A DNA stretch of 64,000 bases from Ferdinandcohnia sp047238305 (GTDB lineage: Bacteria; Bacillota; Bacilli; Bacillales; Bacillaceae_L), in contig NZ_JBDFMO010000001.1 of assembly GCF_047238305.1 (NCBI RefSeq), positions 1,798,001 through 1,862,000 on the forward strand, written 5' to 3'. Within the stretch, counting starts at the first letter, position 1; each line of letters opens with the position of its first letter. Shown one piece after another: positions 16,371-24,140 of this stretch. Made by a program: the position numbers and the translations under genes. The notes under the pieces are model-generated. The model was not told the origin of the DNA. It worked only from the letters and a program-made list of their open reading frames with translations, and searched no databases.

Positions 16371-16402
16371 ATTTATTCATTAACCCAAGGAGGAACAGGA
16401 AA

Positions 16403-17359
16403 TTGAAAAAAGGAAAAGATGCTTTAAGATTATTAGTTTTAGGAGTAGCAATGGCCGTATTATTAATGGGGTGCGCAAGTTCAGAAACTCAATCGAATGA
16501 AAAGAATCCAGATGAACCGATTCAAATTGTCACGACAATCGCGCAAATTGGAGAGCCAATGGAAGTCATTGGTGGTGATCGTGTGAAAGTGGAAAGCCTA
16601 ATGGGACCTGGTGTGGATCCACATTTGTATAAAGCAACTCAAGGTGATATCGAAAAAATGGAAAATGCTGAAATTATTTTTTATAGTGGTCTGAATCTTG
16701 AAGGGAATATGGGGGATATCTTCGCGAAGCTAAAAGAAACGAAAAACACATTTGCATTAGGAGAATCCGTCGATGAAAGCCGCATATTAATGGGAGACGA
16801 GGGTGAAATTGATCCACATGTTTGGTTTGATATAGATATTTGGAAGGATGCCTTAGAAAATGCAACAGAGGAGTTAAAAACCTACTCCCCTGATGATGCG
16901 GATTATTTCGAACAAAACAAGCAGGAATATTTTAAAAAAATCGAGGAACTAAAAGCGGACGCGACCGAAAAATTGTCGGGAATTCCAAAAGAACAACGTG
17001 TCTTAGTAACAGCTCATGACGCATTTGGCTATTTCGGTCGGATGTTTGACATTGAAGTCATTGGCTTGCAGGGGCTAAGTACGGAGGATGAAGTTGGCTT
17101 GTCTGACATTCAATCAACAGTTGATTTGCTAATTGAAAAACAAGTTCCAGCTGTATTTGTAGAAAGCAGTATTAACCAGAATTCCATTAAAGCCGTTATT
17201 GAAGGTGCTGGTAAACAGGGGCTTAAAGTGTCGCTAGGTGGAGAGCTTTATTCAGACGCGATGGGTCAAGCGGGAACTGAGGATGGCACCTATATTGGAA
17301 TGTATAAGCATAATGTTAAAACGATATACGAAGGGCTAACAGGGAGTGTAGAAAAATGA
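16403..17359 (+). CDS. mntA: Manganese ABC transporter substrate-binding lipoprotein
   Basis: Cluster A-I metal-binding lipoprotein (MntA/TroA/PsaA type) of 318 residues on the outer membrane face. Signal sequence with lipobox LMGC, then the family segments GVDPHLYKATQGDIEKM, EIDPHVWFDIDIW, LVTAHDAFGYFGRMF, VFVESSINQNSIK and GGELYSDAMG, which hold the His, His, Glu and Asp metal ligands. Much closer to Bacillus MntA than to ZnuA, and with no His-rich loop. The frame is open from 16277, but TTG at 16403 behind AAGGAGG gives a proper signal peptide. Overlaps the ATPase gene by four bases. Confidence 0.9.
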   Translation: MKKGKDALRLLVLGVAMAVLLMGCASSETQSNEKNPDEPIQIVTTIAQIGEPMEVIGGDRVKVESLMGPGVDPHLYKATQGDIEKMENAEIIFYSGLNLEGNMGDIFAKLKETKNTFALGESVDESRILMGDEGEIDPHVWFDIDIWKDALENATEELKTYSPDDADYFEQNKQEYFKKIEELKADATEKLSGIPKEQRVLVTAHDAFGYFGRMFDIEVIGLQGLSTEDEVGLSDIQSTVDLLIEKQVPAVFVESSINQNSIKAVIEGAGKQGLKVSLGGELYSDAMGQAGTEDGTYIGMYKHNVKTIYEGLTGSVEK

Positions 17360-18114
17360 ATGTACTACAAGTCGAACAGCTTAGTGCAGCATATCGAAAA
17401 AATACAGTTCTAAATAATGTTAATTTTACAATCAAGCAAGGATCGCTTACAAGTATCGTGGGGCCAAATGGAGCGGGTAAATCGACTCTCATCAAGGTGT
17501 TGCTTGAACTACATCCACGATTATCAGGTAACACTTCCTTTTTTGAAACATCTTTAAAAAAGGCAAAAACAAGAGTTGGATACGTTCCACAGCGGGGCTC
17601 TGTTGATTGGGATTTCCCCACAGATGCACTAGATGTTGTGATGATGGGAATGTATGGTCAAATTGGATGGGTGAAGTGGCCAAATAAACGCCATAAAGAG
17701 AAAGCTCTTGAAGCATTGGATAAAGTGGGGATGGCGGATTACGCAAACCGCCAGATTAGTGAATTATCGGGCGGACAGCAGCAACGTGTCTTCTTAGCAA
17801 GAGCGCTCATTCAAGATGCTGATTTGTATTTCATGGATGAACCACTTGCCGGTGTTGATGCAGCAACAGAACGTGCGATAATGACGATATTAAGGGAACT
17901 AAAAAATGAAGGAAGTACTGTATTAGTTGTCCACCATGATCTGCAAACGGTAGAAGATTACTTTGATCAAGTCTTGTTTTTAAATCGAACGGTCATTGCA
18001 CATGGCAATGTTGCGTCAACATTCACAGTGGAAAATATCGAAAAAACGTATGGTGGAACATTCCGGTTGTTAAAGGAGGGAGTTGGCATTGTTACTGCTC
18101 CTACAATCAAGTAA
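17356..18114 (+). CDS. mntB: Manganese ABC transporter ATPase
   Basis: Cytoplasmic ATPase subunit of 252 residues for metal uptake. Walker A GPNGAGKST near residues 36-44, Q-loop VGYVPQRG, signature LSGGQQQR, Walker B LYFMDEPLAGVD and switch His in VVHHD. The PQRGSVDWDFP segment is typical of manganese/zinc family ATPases. Overlaps the binding-protein gene by four bases upstream and the first permease gene downstream. Confidence 0.92.
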   Translation: MNVLQVEQLSAAYRKNTVLNNVNFTIKQGSLTSIVGPNGAGKSTLIKVLLELHPRLSGNTSFFETSLKKAKTRVGYVPQRGSVDWDFPTDALDVVMMGMYGQIGWVKWPNKRHKEKALEALDKVGMADYANRQISELSGGQQQRVFLARALIQDADLYFMDEPLAGVDAATERAIMTILRELKNEGSTVLVVHHDLQTVEDYFDQVLFLNRTVIAHGNVASTFTVENIEKTYGGTFRLLKEGVGIVTAPTIK

Positions 18115-19012
18115 TTTTCAATGGGTACTTTTTAGTACCCTCCTTCTAGGGGTTGCCTCAGGTCTTGTGGGGGGGTTAGCTTACTGGAGAAAACAAAGCT
18201 TAGTCAGTGATGCCCTGTCTCATGCCGCTCTTCCTGGTGTTGTCGTTGCGTTCTTGTTGTTTCAAGTGAAGGACCTATTTGTTCTCATCATTGGTGCAGG
18301 TGTAAGCGCCCTTCTCGGTGCATTATTAATCATGCTAATCAAATCAACAACCCGTATCACCGAGGACACTGCGATGGGAATGATTTTATCGGTCTTTTTT
18401 GGTGGGGGTATTGTCCTTTTAACACTTGTAAACAGAACCGCGCAAGGGAATCAAGCTGGATTAGATAGTTTTATCTTCGGTCAGGCCGCATCCATGGTCA
18501 GTTCAGATGTAAAACTTATGTCGGTTCTTGCGGCTATCGTGATTATGATTGTCATTGTCGGTTTCAAGGAGTGGAAATTGTTTTTATTCGATCCGGATTT
18601 TGCAAAGGGGCTAAACTTATCGGTAAAAGGGTTGAATTTAATCTATTTGATCCTTCTTGTGATGACAATTGTAATCGGCATTCAGGCTGTAGGTGTAATT
18701 TTAATGTCTGCGCTTATCATCATACCGCCAGTTAGTGCACGTTATTGGACCCACTCCTTTAAAACGATGATGTGGTTATCGGGAATTTTTGGTGGAGCGG
18801 CAGGAGCGATTGGAACGACATTGAGTACCTTAGGAGCCGGTTGGCCGACAGGACCTTTCATTGTAGTGACATCCGGTACCATCTTTTTATTCTCCTTATT
18901 TTTGGGTAGTAAGAAGGGAATGGTTGTTGAATATATATTGAGACGAAATAAGCAGAGGGAAGTACACAGACATTTGGTTTCTACTTCCTATGTGAAGGAG
19001 GGAAATCAATGA
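18089..19012 (+). CDS. mntC: Manganese ABC transporter permease 1
   Basis: Metal ABC-3 family permease of about 307 residues with eight to nine membrane segments. Family features include VSDALSHAALPGVVVAF near the N-terminus and GIQAVGVILMSALIIIPP in the coupling region. Two TTG codons are possible; TTG at 18089 is preferred over 18083 because AGGAGG (18074-18079) is then nine rather than three bases away. The gene starts within the 3' end of the ATPase gene. Two permeases in series match the Bacillus mntABCD layout. Confidence 0.9.
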   Translation: MLLLLQSSNFQWVLFSTLLLGVASGLVGGLAYWRKQSLVSDALSHAALPGVVVAFLLFQVKDLFVLIIGAGVSALLGALLIMLIKSTTRITEDTAMGMILSVFFGGGIVLLTLVNRTAQGNQAGLDSFIFGQAASMVSSDVKLMSVLAAIVIMIVIVGFKEWKLFLFDPDFAKGLNLSVKGLNLIYLILLVMTIVIGIQAVGVILMSALIIIPPVSARYWTHSFKTMMWLSGIFGGAAGAIGTTLSTLGAGWPTGPFIVVTSGTIFLFSLFLGSKKGMVVEYILRRNKQREVHRHLVSTSYVKEGNQ

Positions 19013-19911
19013 CATATACAGCTTGGATTCTACTAACCGCTTCATTAGTTGGAGTTTCTTGTGGAATTGTTGGTGTGTTCCTCATTTTACGGAAAGTAGC
19101 GATGATGGCAGATGCCATTAGCCATACGGTCTTACTAGGAATTGTCATGGCGTATATATTAACGCATACCTTGACTGGAATCTATATGTTAATCGGCGCA
19201 ACAATAGCCGGAATGTTAACCACCTATCTTGTGCAATGGTTTCACTCTAAAGGAGTCCAGCAGGACGCGTCGATTGGGGTTGTTTTTACAACCCTCTTCG
19301 CAATTGGGGTGATCCTGATTGCCACAAAGGTAGGGAATGCTCACCTTGATGTACAACATGCATTGATGGGGGAAATTACGTTTGTTCCTTGGAATACCAT
19401 TCATGTACCAATAATAGGTGAGGTGCCACTAGCAACATTTATGCTCTCGTGTGTCTTGCTTCTAGTCATTTTGGTGATCGGGTTGTTTTACAAGGAATGG
19501 AAACTCACTACGTTTGATCCAGCACTTGCAGCAAGTATCGGAATCCCGGTGCTAGGGATGCATTATTTGTTTATGACGCTCGTTTCTGTCACAACGGTTG
19601 CTTCTTTTGATTCAGTAGGTGCGATTATGGTAGTTGCAATGCTTATTACACCAGCAGCATCCGCTTATCTTTGGACTGACAAACTGCTTGTTATGCTTGG
19701 ATTAAGTTCAATGTTTGGAATTGTTTCCGCGATTGTGGGATATTATTTTGCGCTTTGGATTGATACCTCGATTTCAGGTTCAATGGCATTTGCTACAGGG
19801 GGAATATTCCTCATAAGCTATCTTTTATCCCCTCGACACGGAATGCTATCAAATTGGCTGCGCCCCGGCACAGAGGGACAGATTCAAAGCCCCATTTTAC
19901 CACGTAAATAA
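19009..19911 (+). CDS. mntD: Manganese ABC transporter permease 2
   Basis: Second metal ABC-3 permease, 300 residues, similar to the first (MADAISHTVLLGIVMAYI and SFDSVGAIMVVAMLITPAAS mark the family). Overlaps the first permease gene by four bases. The last 15 or so codons run into a copy of the short GGGACAGG repeat, which supplies the tail RPGTEGQIQSPILPRK; this looks like a repeat insertion that replaced the original C-terminus. Confidence 0.9.
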   Translation: MTYTAWILLTASLVGVSCGIVGVFLILRKVAMMADAISHTVLLGIVMAYILTHTLTGIYMLIGATIAGMLTTYLVQWFHSKGVQQDASIGVVFTTLFAIGVILIATKVGNAHLDVQHALMGEITFVPWNTIHVPIIGEVPLATFMLSCVLLLVILVIGLFYKEWKLTTFDPALAASIGIPVLGMHYLFMTLVSVTTVASFDSVGAIMVVAMLITPAASAYLWTDKLLVMLGLSSMFGIVSAIVGYYFALWIDTSISGSMAFATGGIFLISYLLSPRHGMLSNWLRPGTEGQIQSPILPRK

Positions 19912-19944
19912 AGGATGGTTCACGGGACCTGTTCTGAGTGACCC
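19866..19944. repeat. Two short palindromic repeats, one inside a coding end
   Basis: GGCACAGAGGGACAGATTC (from 19867) lies within the 3' end of the second permease gene; GTTCACGGGACCTGTTCTGA then GTGACCC (19918-19944) follows in the gap. The second is the closest relative of the copy at 11409-11435, including a shared downstream GGTGG stretch. Confidence 0.6.
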
Positions 19945-19964
19945 TTCGAAAGGATGGTGGAAGC

Positions 19965-20102
19965 ATGCAAAGAAGTAAAAGAATCAACGCTAAAATTGTA
20001 AAATACTCCATTATTCTAAAAGCCTTAGGAATCCTTGATAAAGACGACTATCGGCAAATTATGGGTAGCCTTTCAAATGAGTTTCAGGAATCAGATGATT
20101 GA
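19965..20102 (+). CDS. 45-residue ORF in the manganese locus
   Basis: ATG preceded by AAAGGATGGTGG, 45 codons, ending 38 bases before the DtxR-family gene. The N-terminus is basic (MQRSKRINAKIVKYSIILK) and is followed by a short acidic half with LGILDKDDYRQIMGSL, a pattern reminiscent of SHOCT-type short helical domains. No membrane segment is evident. I do not recognise it. Position suggests co-transcription with the metal operon or regulator. Moderate support: good ribosome site and amino-acid composition, but the site lies in a repeat-derived tail. Confidence 0.45.
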   Translation: MQRSKRINAKIVKYSIILKALGILDKDDYRQIMGSLSNEFQESDD

Positions 20103-20139
20103 CTCTTGAAAAGGGTTTGATTCAAGGTGGTGTTGAAAA

Positions 20140-20505
20140 GTGATTTCAGCAAAGCGGGAAAGATATCTTTTAGAGATATATGCAAATATGAATGATGACG
20201 GGTTCGCACGTGTATCTCAATTAGCAAAGCTATTGAATGTTTCCGTTCCCTCCGCATCAAAAATGGCAAAGAAGTTAAAGGAAGACGGTCTTATCGAATT
20301 TCAGCGATATGGGATGATTTCACTCACAGAAAAAGGAAATCAATTGGCTGAGCAATTAGCCTTTAACCATGAAGTCCTCTCCCGTTTCCTTCGATTAATT
20401 AAAGTCGAAGATGAGGAGATTGAAAATGAAGTTAAAAAGATAGAATCATATATTAGCAGTGATGTAATAAAAAAACTGAATACCTTCCTAACAAATAGGA
20501 AGTAG
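20140..20505 (+). CDS. DtxR/MntR-family regulator with altered metal site
   Basis: A 121-residue protein with the MntR layout: winged helix-turn-helix at about 1-70 (ARVSQLAKLLNVSVPSASKM) and a dimerisation/metal domain at about 75-115. It aligns without gaps to Bacillus MntR as I remember it, but the ligand positions corresponding to D8, E11, E99 and H103 are R, L, K and S; only the H77 and E102 equivalents (H in FNHEVL, E in KIESYI) remain. It may bind DNA without manganese or sense something else. GTG start with AAGGTGG. Located after mntABCD, whose leader has two MntR-type boxes, the obvious candidate targets. Confidence 0.8.
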   Translation: MISAKRERYLLEIYANMNDDGFARVSQLAKLLNVSVPSASKMAKKLKEDGLIEFQRYGMISLTEKGNQLAEQLAFNHEVLSRFLRLIKVEDEEIENEVKKIESYISSDVIKKLNTFLTNRK

Positions 20506-20543
20506 GAGACAGAAAATCCGTCGTTCCCTACTTCTCTTTTTTT
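20497..20543. terminator. Bidirectional terminator
   Basis: GAAGTAGG (20499-20506) pairs with CCTACTTC (20527-20534) and continues into a T-run; the stem contains the stop codons of both converging genes. Confidence 0.7.
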
Positions 20544-21286
20544 ACGAAACTATAGGCTGTAATCCAGGCGGTAATTGGAATAACAAGTGTGACACTAATT
20601 CCGGCAATTAAAATGGTGATCATTTCAGCACTAAAAATCTTCGAATTCACGATTTCCCCTATTGAATAGGATAAATCTTTGAACCAAATGAACAGGGCAA
20701 GATAGCCACCAAAAAAGGCGAAAAATAATGTGTTTGCGCTTGTTCCAAGGATATCCCTCCCTATGCTTAACCCAGAAGCAAATAATTCTTTCCGACTGAG
20801 AGTTGGATTGTGGTAATGAATTTCACGCATCGGTGATGAGATGGCAATTGCCGCATCTGTAATCGCACCAATGGTACTCATGATGATGACCGAAGCTCCA
20901 ATCTTTACAAAATCCACTCCGATATATAAGGAAAACATCCCAAGCTCCTCTATTTCTTCTTCCCCAAAACCTTGAATCATCGACTTGTTCGTAAGTAAAA
21001 GAATAAACAATAATAGTATGATTGTTGTAATGATGGTGGAAATGAAGGCAGTCTTTGTTGTACTATTTACTTCATTTATATAGAAAAGATTGATTCCGCT
21101 TATCGCAACGCACGCAAGCAGGGTTAAGTAAATCGGATTCAGATTTGGATCATTCATAAAAATGATCGTAATGATAAGTACACCGAAATTAAAGAATAAA
21201 GCCAAAAATGACCGTACTCCTTTTTTTCCACCAATAAGGGTCATTAATATAAATAAAATGGCTGCGAGTACAACTAATGTATTCAT
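20528..21286 (-). CDS. YibE/F-like membrane protein (short partner)
   Basis: Integral membrane protein of 252 residues with about seven to eight segments. It matches the YibE/F family in the region IGASVIIMSTIGAITDAAIA and in SIGRDILGTSANTLFFAFFG, both also present in the neighbouring longer paralog. The function of the family is not established. Downstream gene of a two-gene operon; its start overlaps the stop of the first gene by four bases. Confidence 0.82.
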   Translation of the reverse strand: MNTLVVLAAILFILMTLIGGKKGVRSFLALFFNFGVLIITIIFMNDPNLNPIYLTLLACVAISGINLFYINEVNSTTKTAFISTIITTIILLLFILLLTNKSMIQGFGEEEIEELGMFSLYIGVDFVKIGASVIIMSTIGAITDAAIAISSPMREIHYHNPTLSRKELFASGLSIGRDILGTSANTLFFAFFGGYLALFIWFKDLSYSIGEIVNSKIFSAEMITILIAGISVTLVIPITAWITAYSFVKKEK

Positions 21287-22422
21287 GATCTCGCCCTCTT
21301 TCTGCTTACAAAAAATATCGTCGTGAACAGGCCTATTGGTATCGTTAACGCAATTCCAATCCCACCTGCAAGTGCACGCGCTAATTCCAGGGAGAGATTC
21401 ATGTTTAGAGTAAATCCTAGTGGAGATGCATTTTTAAAATACAGAATCAATAATGGAATCGAGCCACTTATGTAAGCGAAAAACAAAATATTGGTCATCG
21501 TTCCCATTATATCTCTACCTACCTCCATCCCCGACTTTACAAGAGCTTTAATTGAGATAGTATTATTTTTTTCATACAACCCAAAGATTGTAGAGGACAT
21601 TGTGATAGCTACATCCATTACAGCCCCCAAAGAACCTATAAATAACCCAGCCATAAATACCGTTTTATACGGTCTAGTAATAAACTGAAGTTCTTCATAT
21701 CGAAGGCCTTTTCCTGAAGTTATTGTGATAACAAGATAGGCAACGGCCAAAGAAACAAAAGTACCGATAAGAGTCGCAATAATGGCCGAATATGTTTTTT
21801 CATTAAAACCATTTACAAGTAACAGAGATAGGATCGTAAATAAAATAATTCCGATACTGCAAATCAATAAGAGACTACGGTCTGGTTTATTTAAGTAGAA
21901 ATCCAATGCATAAGATAATAGGATAGCATTGATGATTAGGCTGAAAATCGAGAAAAGTCCTTGTTTCTTTCCGACCAAAAGTAAGATAAAAACAAAGATC
22001 CAAGCTGCAATCAATATATATTTATCGCGTTTTACCTCGATGATTGTTCCAGTTAAATTAGTATCTTCCTGTTTATTCGCATCTATTGTAACAAATAGTT
22101 CATTCCCAACACGGAATTCATAATCATATGCTTTCGATGAAGAGTATTCATTGACTAAATCAATCCGATTACCTTTTTCCTCTCCATTTTTTATTTCTGC
22201 AATGATGTGCTGGGTGAACAGAGAATCTTTGTTCTCAAATTTATTCACGATTTCCGTCTTATCCTGTAATTCTACCTCCACAACTTTTGCGATGGGACGT
22301 TCATAAAATGAGTAATTGTTATGAACAAGTACAATACTGGCTACAAAACAAAGAAATACAATTATGTAAAATAACTTATATTTGAAAGTCATCTTTCTAT
22401 AAAAATTTATTATTGAATTCAA
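21283..22422 (-). CDS. YibE/F-like membrane protein (long partner)
   Basis: Membrane protein of 379 residues. One N-terminal membrane segment (about 14-34), then an extracytoplasmic beta-rich domain (about 38-125), then seven or more membrane segments with the YibE/F signatures AGLFIGSLGAVMDVAITMSS and GMEVGRDIMGTMTNILFFAY. It is paired with and homologous to the shorter product of the next gene, suggesting a heteromeric membrane complex; the transported or sensed substrate is unknown. First gene of the operon, followed by a four-base overlap. Confidence 0.85.
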   Translation of the reverse strand: MNSIINFYRKMTFKYKLFYIIVFLCFVASIVLVHNNYSFYERPIAKVVEVELQDKTEIVNKFENKDSLFTQHIIAEIKNGEEKGNRIDLVNEYSSSKAYDYEFRVGNELFVTIDANKQEDTNLTGTIIEVKRDKYILIAAWIFVFILLLVGKKQGLFSIFSLIINAILLSYALDFYLNKPDRSLLLICSIGIILFTILSLLLVNGFNEKTYSAIIATLIGTFVSLAVAYLVITITSGKGLRYEELQFITRPYKTVFMAGLFIGSLGAVMDVAITMSSTIFGLYEKNNTISIKALVKSGMEVGRDIMGTMTNILFFAYISGSIPLLILYFKNASPLGFTLNMNLSLELARALAGGIGIALTIPIGLFTTIFFVSRKRARS

Positions 22423-22759
22423 AAAAAGCCCTCCAAATCACCATATGCAATCAGTATACCACAGGCCCGTCGTCTTATTAATTCAGCTACTAGAGAATCT
22501 TTCTCTATTTCAATTAGTAAAATTAAACTTTTTTTACTAAAAATTCTACTTTGTTAATATCTTTTAGAAGACATTCTCCTTAAAATGCCTGTAAAATGTC
22601 TAAAAACTATGAGATTTTACAATGAAATAACAATATTCCGAATTAATTTTAGTAAAATATATGTAAAAGCGTTTACATTTACTAAAATCGACTATATAAT
22701 AAACTCGTAAAATGAAATGAAGAAAAACGAACTGACTTAACAAAAAAGGGGTTATGAAA
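22423..22759. other. Divergent control region of YibE/F and galactoside operons
   Basis: No gene seen in about 340 bases. It is AT-rich and repeats the motif TTAGTAAAA / TTTACTAA several times (near 22515-22545 and 22648-22687), then carries the promoter and operator of the binding-protein gene. Confidence 0.6.
22648..22700 (+). promoter_or_regulatory. Promoter with cre/LacI-type operator over the -35
   Basis: TGTAAAAGCGTTTACA (22662-22677) is a cre/LacI-family operator with perfect TGTAAA/TTTACA arms. It is nested in a larger dyad, TTTTAGTAA on the left and TTACTAAAA on the right. Its right arm is also the -35, TTTACA (22672-22677), followed by a 17-base spacer and TATAAT (22695-22700). Binding would block the promoter. 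The binder could be CcpA or the LacI-family protein encoded at 30018. Confidence 0.7.
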
Positions 22760-24052
22760 ATGAAAAAGTATCTTTCATTCATCATGGTTTTATTGTTATT
22801 GGTAGTATCTGCTTGTTCAAACAAGACGGATGAACAAGGCTCTAATGGAGATTTTGATAATCCGTCAGGGAAAATTACCGTTTGGGGATGGGATGTTGCA
22901 GCTGAAACTATGAAACTAGCTGTGGAAAACTTCCAAAAAGAATATCCTGATGTTGAAGTTACAGTAGAAGATTTCAATAGTTCCGATTTATATGAGAAGT
23001 TAACTGTGGGGCTAGCAGCAAGAGGTTCAGGTCTACCCGATGTAATCCTTATGGAAGACGAAAGAATTCCTGGGTATATCAATCAGTTTCCAGAGGGGTT
23101 CATGAAACTGAACGAACATGGTTATGACCAATATAAAGATTCTTTCAACCCAGCTAAAATGGCATCTGTTCAGAATAAAGACGGTGACATTATAGCTGCT
23201 CCTTGGGATATTGGACCAGCCGTTATGTTCTACCGTGCTGATTTTTTTGAAAAAGCAAACGTAAATCCAGATTCAATTAAAACATGGGATGATTATATTG
23301 AAGCTGGAAAGAAAATTAAAGAAGCAACAGGTGCACAGTTATTACCAATTGATATTGCTAAATATGATGGTGTGTTCCACATGATGCTTCAGCAACAAGG
23401 ACTGTCTTATTTTGATGCTGAAGGTAATATCAATCTTCAATCGGAAGAGGCTGTTCAAGCAATGAAAGCAATTAAAAAAATGCATGAAGAAGATTTAGTT
23501 TTTAACAATGATGGTTGGGATGGAATTGTAACAGCCACTGTTAATGGTGCGGTAGCGACAGTTCCTTATGGAATCTGGTATGCAGGAACAATCATGGACC
23601 AAGCTCCAGATCTTGCTGGAAAATGGGATATCTTCTATCTTCCTAGTTTCAAAGATGAGGGAGCAAGATATGCAAATGTTGGAGGATCATCATTGCTGAT
23701 TCCATCATCTAGTAAAAATCAATCCGCGGCATATGCATTTGTTGAGTATTTTACAACGAATGTTGATGCACAATTAGTTGGTTTTGAAAAGTTTGGTTTA
23801 TTCCCTTCTTTGAATAGCACTTATGATTCACCAATATTTACAGCTGAAAGCGAATACTTTAATAAGAGCGCAATCTTTAAAAAGGTATCTGATATTGTTG
23901 AACAAGTACCGGAAATTCCGTTAGATGAAAACTTTGCTCGTGGAAGTAAAGTAATGAGCAATACACAAGCATCGATTTTACTTGAGAATAAAGAGGTTGA
24001 ATCAGCATTACAAGACGCTAGTAAGCAATTAGAAAACGAAATTAAAAAATAA
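22760..24052 (+). CDS. Sugar ABC transporter substrate-binding lipoprotein
   Basis: Extracellular family 1 solute-binding protein of about 430 residues. Signal sequence with lipobox VSAC, then KITVWGWDVAAETMKLAVEN and FQKEYPDVEVTVEDF, typical of oligosaccharide binders, and a C-terminal lobe with KWDIFYLPSF. ATG at 22760 is preferred to 22754 from its distance to AAAGGGG. First gene of a locus with two permeases and a GH2 beta-galactosidase, so galactosides or galacto-oligosaccharides are the likely ligand. A hairpin after it probably raises its expression over the permeases. Confidence 0.88.
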   Translation: MKKYLSFIMVLLLLVVSACSNKTDEQGSNGDFDNPSGKITVWGWDVAAETMKLAVENFQKEYPDVEVTVEDFNSSDLYEKLTVGLAARGSGLPDVILMEDERIPGYINQFPEGFMKLNEHGYDQYKDSFNPAKMASVQNKDGDIIAAPWDIGPAVMFYRADFFEKANVNPDSIKTWDDYIEAGKKIKEATGAQLLPIDIAKYDGVFHMMLQQQGLSYFDAEGNINLQSEEAVQAMKAIKKMHEEDLVFNNDGWDGIVTATVNGAVATVPYGIWYAGTIMDQAPDLAGKWDIFYLPSFKDEGARYANVGGSSLLIPSSSKNQSAAYAFVEYFTTNVDAQLVGFEKFGLFPSLNSTYDSPIFTAESEYFNKSAIFKKVSDIVEQVPEIPLDENFARGSKVMSNTQASILLENKEVESALQDASKQLENEIKK

Positions 24053-24073
24053 GATCTACTTAATATATCTTTG

Positions 24074-24116
24074 GATGAGGGTGAACGAAAAATGATGTAA
24101 AAAAACCCTCATCTTT
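24074..24116 (+). terminator. Intercistronic hairpin after binding-protein gene
   Basis: GATGAGGGT pairs with ACCCTCATC across a 22-base loop; TTTAT follows. Likely a partial terminator or mRNA stabiliser inside the operon. Confidence 0.55.
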
Positions 24117-24140
24117 ATTAATAGTTAGGGGTGTGTTTTA

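Larger units (their letters stand above)
15933..16402. other. Intergenic region: repeats, terminator, MntR-type boxes
   Basis: No convincing gene in 470 bases. In order: short palindromic repeat (15936-15963), terminator (16005-16042), tandem GAAGACC-type repeats (about 16068-16195), then the promoter and two MntR-type boxes of the manganese operon. Confidence 0.7.

Noticed and set aside
16277..16402. Longer N-terminus for the manganese-binding protein
   Set aside because: Would place 42 basic residues before the signal peptide and encode through an MntR-type box; TTG at 16403 has the proper ribosome site.
16311..16402. Manganese riboswitch (yybP-ykoY type) in the mnt leader
   Set aside because: I could not find its conserved loops; the palindromes fit protein-binding sites better.
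22600..23082. 160-codon open frame on the minus strand over the binding-protein gene start
   Set aside because: Overlaps the promoter, signal peptide and first third of a well-supported gene on the other strand; composition is that of a shadow frame.
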